From contig NZ_VULR01000001.1 of NCBI RefSeq assembly GCF_009696605.1, forward strand, positions 62,001 through 126,000: a stretch of DNA of 64,000 nt, read 5' to 3'. The notes under the pieces were generated by a model. That model ran no database searches and was not told the DNA's origin. It saw nothing but the letters and a program-made list of their open reading frames with translations. Of this stretch, positions 56,841-64,000 are shown one piece after another. Positions within the stretch are counted from its first letter, which is position 1; every line of letters starts with the position of its first letter. This DNA comes from Anaerosalibacter bizertensis (lineage in GTDB: Bacteria > Bacillota > Clostridia > Tissierellales > Sporanaerobacteraceae). Position numbers and translations under genes: made by a program.

Positions 56841-57653
56841 TTATATATTAAATTCACCTATGTAATTGTAGGTTATCCCGTTTACTTCTACATCTTTATC
56901 ATTTAATAACTGCCACTTACCAGTTATTCCAATAGCACTAGCCATATTTTCAAAATAATACATAATAATACCTGCGTCTATAAAACTAAATTTATCTTCA
57001 TCTTTCATTAAAATTAAAACTATCTTATTATCTTTTAATATGAATCTCCAAGGTTGGTTATTATAACTTGATGGAGCAAATCTAGTATAATAAAATAAAT
57101 CACTTAAACCTCTGCTCTCTAATTCATCAGCAGCTATATTCTTTCCAATTTCACCTTTAAAAACAATATCTTCTATAGATAGTCTACAACTATCTGGCTC
57201 TTGAATGAAAGGATTTTTAGGTACTGGATTTCCTATAGCTAAGATATAGTCTATATTTCCTTCCAAATTGTCATATAATTCTTTCTTGGTTTCTTCATCC
57301 ACACTTTCTATACTTATCCAGCAAGTTCCTAGACCATATTCTGTTACCTTAGTTATAAGTTTTTCCATAGCATAAGATCCTTTAATTATAGCATCTCTAG
57401 AATCATTTAAAATTTCTAATCCAATATAATGAGGGCTTTTTATCATCACTCCTGCATATCCACCTTTTCCTTTAAGAAGCTCATATACTTTATCCCCATT
57501 TTTAAGTAATAAAAACTTAAAGCTTTTATCTCCTATCTCCTTTTCTATATCTTCTCCATACTCCATAATTTTTTCTAATGTTTCTTTACTTACATCTTTG
57601 TCTTTGTATTCTCTTGTAGATTTTCTGTCTCTTAAAAAATTACTCATAAGCAT
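56841..57653 (-). CDS. Nitroreductase family protein
   Basis: A 270-residue FMN-binding nitroreductase-like protein. The N-terminal RDRKSTREYKDKDV is the usual FMN phosphate-binding start; MEKLITKVTEYGLGTCWIS and LAIGNPVPKNPF are conserved in the family, and the C-terminal FAPSSYNNQPWRFIL looks like a second FMN-contact motif, which suggests an internally duplicated or rearranged fold. The reaction cannot be told. The ATG at 57653 follows AAAGGATG; an ATG two codons later is also possible. Confidence 0.85.
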   Translation of the reverse strand: MLMSNFLRDRKSTREYKDKDVSKETLEKIMEYGEDIEKEIGDKSFKFLLLKNGDKVYELLKGKGGYAGVMIKSPHYIGLEILNDSRDAIIKGSYAMEKLITKVTEYGLGTCWISIESVDEETKKELYDNLEGNIDYILAIGNPVPKNPFIQEPDSCRLSIEDIVFKGEIGKNIAADELESRGLSDLFYYTRFAPSSYNNQPWRFILKDNKIVLILMKDEDKFSFIDAGIIMYYFENMASAIGITGKWQLLNDKDVEVNGITYNYIGEFNI

Positions 57654-57718
57654 TTAACATCATCCTTTCCCTATTGTCTCTCTATTATATATACCACTTT
57701 AAAATGTGTCTAATCTAT

Positions 57719-58282
57719 TTATATTAATTGAAAATAAATTAATATTTCTTTAATATACATTGATAATTTAAAATGAACAAATAATGCTGGAATTGTACCA
57801 ATTATTATTCCTGCTACTACATCCGTAGGATAATGCACTCCTAAATACATTCTAGAAATCCCAACAGTAGCCGCTAATAATAGTGCTGGAACGACCAAAT
57901 AAGGATAGTTTAAATATAATATAGTAGCAATTGAAAATCCAGCCGTTGTATGTCCAGATGGAAAGGAATAATCTTTAAGAATTATTCCAAAAGTATTTAT
58001 ATTATCAAGAACATTATAAGGTCTCTGTCTACCTAAAGATCTTTTCAATATCTGAACAATTATCTGGCTTATAGAAATAGCCACTGCCCCTTCTACGCCT
58101 ACAACCCTTAACTTGTCCTTACCAAACAAAATTAGTAAAGCAAATAAAGTTGTACTAAACCAACCACTGCCTAAGTTTGTAATTATATACATAAATCTAT
58201 CTAAAAAATTAGATTTAATAGTACTATTAAACCAGCTCAGTATTTTTCTATCAAATTTATTTGGTATTTTATTTTTCTTCAT
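57719..58282 (-). CDS. PAP2-family phosphatase (undecaprenyl-diphosphatase or lipid phosphatase)
   Basis: A 187-residue membrane protein with about five helices. The three PAP2 catalytic motifs are visible: KRSLGRQRPYNV, FPSGHTTAGFS and SRMYLGVHYPTDVVAG. Members dephosphorylate undecaprenyl diphosphate, phosphatidic acid or phosphatidylglycerol phosphate; the substrate is unknown here. Start behind CTAGGTGATTTC. Confidence 0.92.
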   Translation of the reverse strand: MKKNKIPNKFDRKILSWFNSTIKSNFLDRFMYIITNLGSGWFSTTLFALLILFGKDKLRVVGVEGAVAISISQIIVQILKRSLGRQRPYNVLDNINTFGIILKDYSFPSGHTTAGFSIATILYLNYPYLVVPALLLAATVGISRMYLGVHYPTDVVAGIIIGTIPALFVHFKLSMYIKEILIYFQLI

Positions 58283-58448
58283 GAAATCACCTAGATATAT
58301 ATTTTACTTATTGTAATATTCTATCTTATAGAATATCTCCCATTATATTATTACCCATGTTTTTTTAAAAAACTTTATATTTTAAAATTTTCCATAGAAT
58401 TATCTAAATGTATATATGGTTATTTACATTTGCTGTATAATAATTGTT

Positions 58449-58922
58449 TTACTTTTTCCTTGAACACATAGCTTTTCTTTCACTACAATTTTTTTTACAT
58501 CTTTTTACTTTATTCTTTTCATTACAATAATTTTTCGATGACCCACATTTAGGACATGTATCATCTTCATACTCTATATCTTCCATTCTTTCTTGCCAGC
58601 TATTTCCACAGTTTTTACATACAAGTTTGCAAATATGCTGAGTATAATTTCCACCAGATATTTTTATAGCTTTCCCATTTATTAAACTATCTGCAACTTT
58701 TCTTTTAGCTTCATTGTAAATTCTTTGAAAAGTTTGCCTGGATATTTCCATATTTTTTGCACATTCTTCTTGTTCAAGATTTTCCAAATCCCTAAGCCTT
58801 ATAGCTTCTAATTCTTCTATTTTTAAAACATTTTCTCTTATATCCCCTTCTGCTTCAGAAGGAACAAAATATCTAAAATCAGGTAACTTCTCAACTCTTC
58901 TCCATTTTACAGGTCTAGCCAT
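58449..58922 (-). CDS. DUF134/UPF0251 DNA-binding-like protein
   Basis: A 157-residue protein. The N-terminal half begins MARPVKWRRVEKLPDFRYF and contains a sigma-70 region-4-like HTH (EEAIRLRD-like EAIRLRDLENLEQEECAKNM and ISRQTFQRIYNEAKRKVADS). The C-terminal part has a rubredoxin-like zinc site CKNCGNSW and CPKCGS, and a Cys/Lys-rich tail. A TTG start at 58937 overlaps the ribosome site GAGGAGG, so the ATG at 58922 is used. A single gene; target unknown. Confidence 0.9.
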   Translation of the reverse strand: MARPVKWRRVEKLPDFRYFVPSEAEGDIRENVLKIEELEAIRLRDLENLEQEECAKNMEISRQTFQRIYNEAKRKVADSLINGKAIKISGGNYTQHICKLVCKNCGNSWQERMEDIEYEDDTCPKCGSSKNYCNEKNKVKRCKKNCSERKAMCSRKK

Positions 58923-59074
58923 AGTATTCCTCCTCAATAAAGACTTCTAGACCTATTATATTTCATTATAGTTTTTTTTCAAATTTTTTGTTCTACATTT
59001 TCAAATATTCTTAATATAATAGTTCTTTTCAATCAACATATGATATTATATTATTAAAAACTATAGGTGATATA

Positions 59075-60976
59075 ATGAGTTTTAAATTTAACAAACAACA
59101 ATTAGAGGCAATTAAACATAAAGATGGTCCTGCCTTAGTGTTAGCTGTACCTGGTGCAGGAAAAACTACAGTTTTAATTTACAGAACCCATAATTTAATA
59201 AAAAAACATAATATAAATCCTCTAAAAATACTTTCTATAACTTTCAGTAAAGCTTCTGCAAAAGATATGAAAAATAGATTTAACAATACATTTCCTAATT
59301 TTTATAATATACCTGTAAACTTTTCTACTATTCATAGTTTTTCCTATACTATTTTAAAAGAATATGCTTATAGGAATAATTTAAAATATAGTTTAATAGA
59401 AAATTTTAAACATCCTCAGCATAAAAATAAATTATTAAGGAAAATTTATCTTGACATAAATGGTGAATATATTACTGAAGAAAAACTAGAAACAGTTATA
59501 AATACTATTGGATATATCAAAAATATGATGTTTACTATAGATGACTTTCTTCAAAAATATAAAGTCGATATAAAAAACTTCAAAAAAATTTACACTAAAT
59601 ATGAAAATTATAAGTATAATAATTTTCTTATAGATTTTGATGATATGCTTACATATACATTGAACATTTTAAATAAAGATAAATATTTACTGAACAAATA
59701 TAGAAATAAATTTGATTATATTCAAGTTGATGAAGGACAAGATACTTCTAAAATACAGATGGAAATAATTAAAACTATTTCTCAACCTAAAAATAATTTA
59801 TTTATCGTAGCTGATGATGATCAATCTATCTATCGATTTAGAGGAGCTTCTCCTGAAAATATATTGAATTTCAAAGAAATATATCCTCAAGCAAATATAT
59901 TCTATATGGAACAAAATTTTCGTTCTTCTAATAATATAGTAAATGTCTGTAATAAATTTATAAAGCAAAATACTTTAAGATATAATAAAGAGTTATTTAC
60001 TGAAAATAAAAATATAAGACCTGTTAAAATTATAAGAAGCGAAACCATAATAGATGAATATGAATATTTAATAGAAATGTTTAAAAAACATGGGGACTTA
60101 TCAAATTCTGCTATATTATATAGAAATAACATCTCATCTTTAGGACTTATAGAATATTTAGACAGAAATAATATACCCTTTTATATTAGGGATGCTAAAA
60201 TAAGTTTTGCTAATCATTGGGTAGTAAAAGATATACTAGCATTTTTAAATGTGGCATATGATAATAAAAATATATTTGAATTTGAAAAAATATATTATAA
60301 AACTAAAGGATACATATATAAAAAACATATAAATTGGGCAAAAACCCTTAGCTATAATATTCCTATATTCGATAGACTACTGCAATATCCAGATTTAAAA
60401 AAAGATTATAAAAAACAAATTAAAGAATTAAAAGTTGATTTTAAAAGGTTATCTAATTTAAAACCCTACGATGCTATTTCTTTTATTGAAAAAGATTTAA
60501 AATATGAAAAATATCTTAAAGAAAATTCCATTAAGTTTGGATATACTTATGATTCTTTAAAAACTATTTTGTTTAATCTAAAATTAATAGCTAAAAATAC
60601 AAATAATATAAAAGAATTTTTAGGACGATTAAAATATTTAGATTATATAACGTATAGATCTAGAAAAGAAAAAAATGGGGTTAGATTGTCTACAATTCAT
60701 TCAGCAAAAGGTCTTGAGTTTAAAAAAGTCTATATAATAGATCTTATAGAAGGAGATTTTCCTACTTTTAATAGCATTGAAGCCTTTGAAAAAGGCCAGA
60801 TAAATTTGTTAGAAGAGGAAAGAAGGCTATTTTATGTAGGTATGACTAGAGCTAAAGAAGTTTTAGATTTAATCACCATAGACTATAAAAACGAAAGTAA
60901 AGTAAAAGATTCTAGATTTTTAATAGAACTAGAGGACATATTTAAAGATGAATTATATAAGAAATCCAAAAACTAA
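59075..60976 (+). CDS. UvrD/Rep-like superfamily 1 DNA helicase
   Basis: A 633-residue helicase with all SF1 motifs in order: Q-motif FNKQQLEAIKHKDGP, Walker A AVPGAGKTT (Lys30), motif II QVDEGQDTS, motif III DDDQSIYRFRGA, LSTIHSAKGLEFKKVYIID, and motif VI EERRLFYVGMTRAKEVL. It is about 100 residues shorter than PcrA and lacks its usual C-terminal extension. It is unusually Lys/Asn/Tyr/Ile-rich and AT-rich compared with its neighbours. A single plus-strand gene behind AGGTGATATA, so a role in repair or in a mobile element cannot be settled. Confidence 0.9.
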   Translation: MSFKFNKQQLEAIKHKDGPALVLAVPGAGKTTVLIYRTHNLIKKHNINPLKILSITFSKASAKDMKNRFNNTFPNFYNIPVNFSTIHSFSYTILKEYAYRNNLKYSLIENFKHPQHKNKLLRKIYLDINGEYITEEKLETVINTIGYIKNMMFTIDDFLQKYKVDIKNFKKIYTKYENYKYNNFLIDFDDMLTYTLNILNKDKYLLNKYRNKFDYIQVDEGQDTSKIQMEIIKTISQPKNNLFIVADDDQSIYRFRGASPENILNFKEIYPQANIFYMEQNFRSSNNIVNVCNKFIKQNTLRYNKELFTENKNIRPVKIIRSETIIDEYEYLIEMFKKHGDLSNSAILYRNNISSLGLIEYLDRNNIPFYIRDAKISFANHWVVKDILAFLNVAYDNKNIFEFEKIYYKTKGYIYKKHINWAKTLSYNIPIFDRLLQYPDLKKDYKKQIKELKVDFKRLSNLKPYDAISFIEKDLKYEKYLKENSIKFGYTYDSLKTILFNLKLIAKNTNNIKEFLGRLKYLDYITYRSRKEKNGVRLSTIHSAKGLEFKKVYIIDLIEGDFPTFNSIEAFEKGQINLLEEERRLFYVGMTRAKEVLDLITIDYKNESKVKDSRFLIELEDIFKDELYKKSKN

Positions 60977-61010
60977 TAGGAAACATTTTAACATTTCCTA
61001 TTAGCTTTTT
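60973..61010 (+). terminator. Terminator of the helicase gene
   Basis: An 11-bp perfect stem (60973-60983 with 60994-61004; arm CTAATAGGAAA), 10-nt loop, followed by CTTTTTATT on plus. It also lies just after the prdF stop for the minus strand. Confidence 0.8.
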
Positions 61011-61014
61011 ATTC

Positions 61015-62028
61015 TTACCTAGGCAACACAAATCCATATTTAAATGGATCATCTGAATCTATGATTAGTTGGTTAAAACCTGTGATAAAAGCTTTTCCTG
61101 TTACCTCAGGAACTACTCCATTAAATTCACCTACTTTTGTCTCTTTTAAAACTTTTCCTGTAAAGGTAGTCCCTGATATACTTTCATATACAAAGGGTTC
61201 ATTAAGATTAATCTTTCCCTTGGAATAAAGAGCCGCTAATTTAGCACTAGTCCCTGTGCCACAAGGAGAACGGTCAAATTGCCCTCTTCCAAATATAACT
61301 ACATTTTTTAAATCAGCTTTAGAGTGTGAGGGTCTATCATATATTTCAATTAAATCCACAGTTTTTATATATGGTTTTTCCGGATGATAAATCTCTATAC
61401 TGTTGTTTATAGCTTTCCTAATTTCTAGACTTAATTTTACAAGCCTATCAATATTTTTCACTTCTAAATCTATACCTAAATCTTTAGCATCTACTAGTAC
61501 AAAAAAACTTCCTCCAAAAGATATATCAACTTTGATTTTCCCTAAACTAGGTATTTCTACTTCTAAATCTTCTTTAAATAAAAAAGAAGGTACATTAGTT
61601 ATAGATACAGACTTGGCTTTCTTATTTTCTACATTAACCCTTGCTTTTATAAGACCAGCTGGTGCATCTAAAACAATATCTGTATAGGGTTCTTTTGCTT
61701 CTATCATTCCTGTATCAATCAATACAGTTGCTACTCCCATAGAACCATGACAACACATATTTAAATATCCGCCACCATCCATAAATATTACCCCTAGATC
61801 TGCTTCTCCTTTTCTTGTAGGTGGAGTAATAATAGCTCCAAACATATCATTATGTCCTCTAGGTTCATGCATCAACATTCTTCTTATATGGTCTAATTTT
61901 TTTTCTAAATACTCTTTTTTTTCAGCCATATTTTTCCCTGGTATAGTAGGGATTCCTCCTACTACTACTCTAGTTGGTTCTCCTACTGTATGAGAATCTA
62001 CAACATTTATACTCTTTATTAACTCCAT
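61015..62028 (-). CDS. prdF: Proline racemase
   Basis: Cofactor-independent racemase that makes the D-proline used by proline reductase. The 337 residues contain the two catalytic cysteine motifs MCCHGSMGVA (Cys92 region) and DRSPCGTGTSAKLA, plus the N-terminal DSHTVGEPTR. The MCCH version has an extra cysteine where many homologues have MCGH. The related 4-hydroxyproline epimerases cannot be fully excluded, but its position directly after prdB supports PrdF. Start behind AAGAGGTG. Confidence 0.93.
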   Translation of the reverse strand: MELIKSINVVDSHTVGEPTRVVVGGIPTIPGKNMAEKKEYLEKKLDHIRRMLMHEPRGHNDMFGAIITPPTRKGEADLGVIFMDGGGYLNMCCHGSMGVATVLIDTGMIEAKEPYTDIVLDAPAGLIKARVNVENKKAKSVSITNVPSFLFKEDLEVEIPSLGKIKVDISFGGSFFVLVDAKDLGIDLEVKNIDRLVKLSLEIRKAINNSIEIYHPEKPYIKTVDLIEIYDRPSHSKADLKNVVIFGRGQFDRSPCGTGTSAKLAALYSKGKINLNEPFVYESISGTTFTGKVLKETKVGEFNGVVPEVTGKAFITGFNQLIIDSDDPFKYGFVLPR

Positions 62029-62044
62029 ACTATCACCTCTTATA

Positions 62045-62770
62045 TTAAACTTTTGCTATATATTCATATGGAAGAGGTACTATTTTCCCTGGAGTATCTA
62101 TTTCTACTAATTGTTTTAAAGTATCTTTAAGAATGTTCTTCTGCATATCTATATTGTTTGGTTCCCCCACATTCGCACCCATAGGTACTATTGGAGCAGT
62201 ACATCTTGGAGTTCCATTCTGCCTTACTACTGGTGGCAAGGCAGCAATTATAATAGTTGGAATTCCTGCCTCTTCAATCGCTCTCTGCACAATCACGGCA
62301 GAGCGGTGACAAGTTCCTCATCCTCCTGTCATTACTACAGCATCTACATCTTCTTCTTTCAATATATAGGCTATTTTAGGACCTGTGATTTCTTTAAATG
62401 CCTTTACATTTCCTCCACCACCCATAAATCCTATATGTTTTGGTGCAACTTTCTTTATAAATTCTTCTTCTTCTAGTTCTCTAAGTCTATCTATAGGAAA
62501 CATACAGTTAATATCTTTATTTACATCAGAATTATCATACCCTCCATGAGAAACCATTAAATCACTATCAGTTGAATCACCTGGAACTATTCTAAAAGAA
62601 GTATCCCCAGCAAGATTAAATCTTTCATCTGATTTTAAATGAACTCCTGCTGCTGTAACTAATGCTATAACCATTTCATTCAAAGGTTTATCTACAGGTG
62701 TCCAAACTGGTTGGGGAGTTATGGGAACATATATTTCTGATTTCAATCCTTTAATCACAGTAAGAGTCAA
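62045..62770 (-). CDS. prdB: D-proline reductase selenoprotein PrdB (in-frame UGA = Sec151)
   Basis: Selenium subunit of D-proline reductase, which with the PrdA pyruvoyl subunit cleaves D-proline to 5-aminovalerate. The frame encodes 241 residues with a single TGA at 62318-62320. It reads VMTGGUGTCHRSAVIVQRA (UxxC), and the coding sequence continues RAIEEAGIPTIIIAALPPVV, so the TGA is selenocysteine. An ATG at 62776 lies too close to AAGGAGGG; the TTG at 62770 gives a normal N terminus (TLTVIKGLKSEIYVPITP). A hairpin that fits a SECIS follows the codon. Confidence 0.95.
62279..62320 (-). promoter_or_regulatory. prdB selenocysteine codon and SECIS-like hairpin
   Basis: The UGA at 62318-62320 is followed by an 8-bp stem CGCTCTGC/GCAGA..GCG with a 2-nt bulge (62279-62305) and a 9-nt loop CGTGATTGT. 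The loop starts 20 nt after the UGA and its second base is G, in line with the bacterial SECIS model. Confidence 0.75.
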
Positions 62771-62783
62771 ATCCATCCCTCCT

Positions 62784-63056
62784 TTATAATTTGCTTCCTC
62801 TATTCATCCTCTTATTTAATTGTCTTTTTCCATAAATATAATTTTCATTTATATTTTCATCTATTACTTCTGGATAGGTCAGTAAAAAGCCTACCTCTTG
62901 TCCTTCTTTTAATTCATTTTCACTTATTACCATCCTTTTAGGTAATCTTATCTGCCCCATCCTACCTTTAAAGTCTATAACAACTCCACCATCGCTAACT
63001 TCTATAATTATACCTTCATAATATCTTTCAGAAGAAATATATCTTAATTTCCCCAT
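62784..63056 (-). CDS. Small protein of the proline reductase cluster
   Basis: A 90-residue protein between prdA and prdB. The start ATG overlaps the prdA stop (TAATG), so it is translationally coupled. The sequence begins MGKLRYISSERYYEGIIIEV and contains VVIDFKGRMGQIRLPKRMVI and GQEVGFLLTYPEVI, suggesting a small beta-barrel (SH3/OB-like) domain. Similar small genes occur in clostridial prd operons without an assigned function. A structural or maturation role is only a guess. Confidence 0.75.
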   Translation of the reverse strand: MGKLRYISSERYYEGIIIEVSDGGVVIDFKGRMGQIRLPKRMVISENELKEGQEVGFLLTYPEVIDENINENYIYGKRQLNKRMNRGSKL

Positions 63057-64000
63057 TACTTTTCCTCCAGTTTTAAAGAACCTTCATTTTCCACTAGTTC
63101 TATTTTATTTCCTGTGCCTTTTTCAATTAAATCTATATTGTTTAGCTTAACTTCAGAACTATACTTTCTATCAGGAGAAAGTATTTTTTCTCCTGCCATC
63201 TCTGCTTTAAGCATATATATAGCTCTTATTGCATCTTCTTTACAGAGACAATTGTTACTCAATATTTCATTTTCAATTCCGTCCTCTGATTTATTATTAT
63301 CTACCATAGCATTCATATATTTGTTCCCTACTACTAATTGACCTTGAACTGCAGCAAAAGTCATACCCACTACCGATATTCCTCTTCTTCCTATCTCTTC
63401 AATATGGCTAGCAAAATCTACATGATTATTTCCAAATCCTTCGGTAGTCACTATAGCTCCATCTATATCCATAGCTTCTACTGTCATTCCTAAAAGTTTA
63501 GATACGTAAAATTTTTCTGAATTTGCTTGAGGAGAACCTACAAATATAACTGCAGCTAAATCTAACTCCTCATCCATCATAGCTTCCAATACTAATGGCT
63601 CTCTAAAATAATGTCTTGAAGTTTCTTTTGAAGCTGGTCCTATACAGGTTAAGGCATGAATACATCCATCTAGTACTTGAAGTGGTGAAACCACTATTGG
63701 AACATTTCCTAAATCTACATTGGCTTTAGCTCCAAGTACTCCTACAGGCTCTTGAGGTAATATATAATTATCATGCATTGCGCCTTGACCCATTATCTCT
63801 TTAACTATAACTATTTTTTTCTTATTTGGCCTTCTTTTTTGAACATACTCTTCTGTTTTAATAACTAAATCTTCATTAACTTTCTTTAAGGCCTCCCTTA
63901 TTTCCTGAGTAATATAATCGGTAACCTTATGAGCTGCCATAGGTCCTGGTCTTTCCATATTTTTGCCTTCTTTAATCATTACATCAGTTTTAATAAATAT
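63056..64000 (-). CDS. prdA: D-proline reductase proprotein PrdA, C-terminal part (cut by window edge)
   Basis: The reading frame is open to the right edge of the window (IFIKTDVMIKEGKNMERPGP is continuous), so the ATG at 63979 is internal and the gene starts beyond 64000. About 315 residues are visible of a family length near 620. PrdA is cleaved before a cysteine that becomes the pyruvoyl group; the best candidate is the cysteine in HALTCIGPASKETSRHY, with GQGAMHDNYILPQEPVG upstream of it. TTEGFGNNHVDFASHIEEIG and NKSEDGIENEILSNN are conserved. First visible gene of the prd group. Confidence 0.92.
   Translation of the reverse strand: MFIKTDVMIKEGKNMERPGPMAAHKVTDYITQEIREALKKVNEDLVIKTEEYVQKRRPNKKKIVIVKEIMGQGAMHDNYILPQEPVGVLGAKANVDLGNVPIVVSPLQVLDGCIHALTCIGPASKETSRHYFREPLVLEAMMDEELDLAAVIFVGSPQANSEKFYVSKLLGMTVEAMDIDGAIVTTEGFGNNHVDFASHIEEIGRRGISVVGMTFAAVQGQLVVGNKYMNAMVDNNKSEDGIENEILSNNCLCKEDAIRAIYMLKAEMAGEKILSPDRKYSSEVKLNNIDLIEKGTGNKIELVENEGSLKLEEK

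Overview
The window is a 64 kb piece of an AT-rich genome from an anaerobic, amino-acid-fermenting Gram-positive bacterium (Clostridia/Tissierellia type; this placement is inferred from gene content and not proven). The evidence is AGGAGG-type ribosome sites, frequent TTG/GTG starts, a complete selenoprotein glycine reductase operon, part of a D-proline reductase operon, the low-GC central glycolytic operon led by cggR, and riboswitches of Firmicutes type. Nearly all genes lie on the minus strand in operons. The few plus-strand genes are ald, a small secreted protein, a TtcA-like enzyme, rodA, an SsuBC-like transporter and a UvrD-like helicase.

Layout. 1-6.6 kb: cggR-gap-pgk-tpiA-gpmI-eno, with a sigma-A promoter and a CggR-type operator in the leader. 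6.6-8 kb: rpoN. 8.1-12.9 kb: a BMP-type nucleoside ABC importer. 13-21.2 kb: the glycine reductase operon grdX-trxB-trxA-grdE-grdA-grdB-grdC-grdD, behind a promoter, a tandem glycine riboswitch and a terminator. Internal hairpins lie before grdE and before grdC. grdA and grdB each contain an in-frame UGA (Sec44 and Sec350). 21.2-34.8 kb: Na/Pi symporter, trmL, a HAD hydrolase, a BtuFCD-type importer, DUF2225, VanW, nth, a DUF503 gene, kbl, queG and ald.

34.8-41.8 kb is the most unusual region. A two-component system and an ABC exporter-type pair are separated by a 291-bp imperfect direct repeat. Each copy contains a terminator, a 12-bp inverted repeat overlapping a promoter, and the 5' end of the ABC ATPase gene. 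Between the copies lie a VanZ-like gene and an unrecognised secreted protein. The response regulator has a +1 frameshift in a run of seven A, which removes its C-terminal wing.

41.9-54.5 kb: housekeeping genes, then ribDE-ribBA-ribH under an FMN riboswitch with a visible terminator/antiterminator exchange. 54.6-58.9 kb: a heavy-metal P-type ATPase with a strong promoter and an ArsR/CadC-like operator, a nitroreductase, a PAP2 phosphatase and a DUF134 protein. 59-61 kb: a UvrD-like helicase. 61-64 kb: prdF, selenoprotein prdB, a small prd gene and the C-terminal part of prdA, which runs off the window.

How the genes fit together. Glycine and proline reductases are Stickland electron acceptors. 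Ald (alanine to pyruvate plus NADH) can supply the donor side and Kbl (threonine-derived 2-amino-3-ketobutyrate to glycine) can supply glycine. TrxA/TrxB feed electrons to GrdA, and GrdC/GrdD release acetyl phosphate. The sel genes needed for selenocysteine are not in the window.
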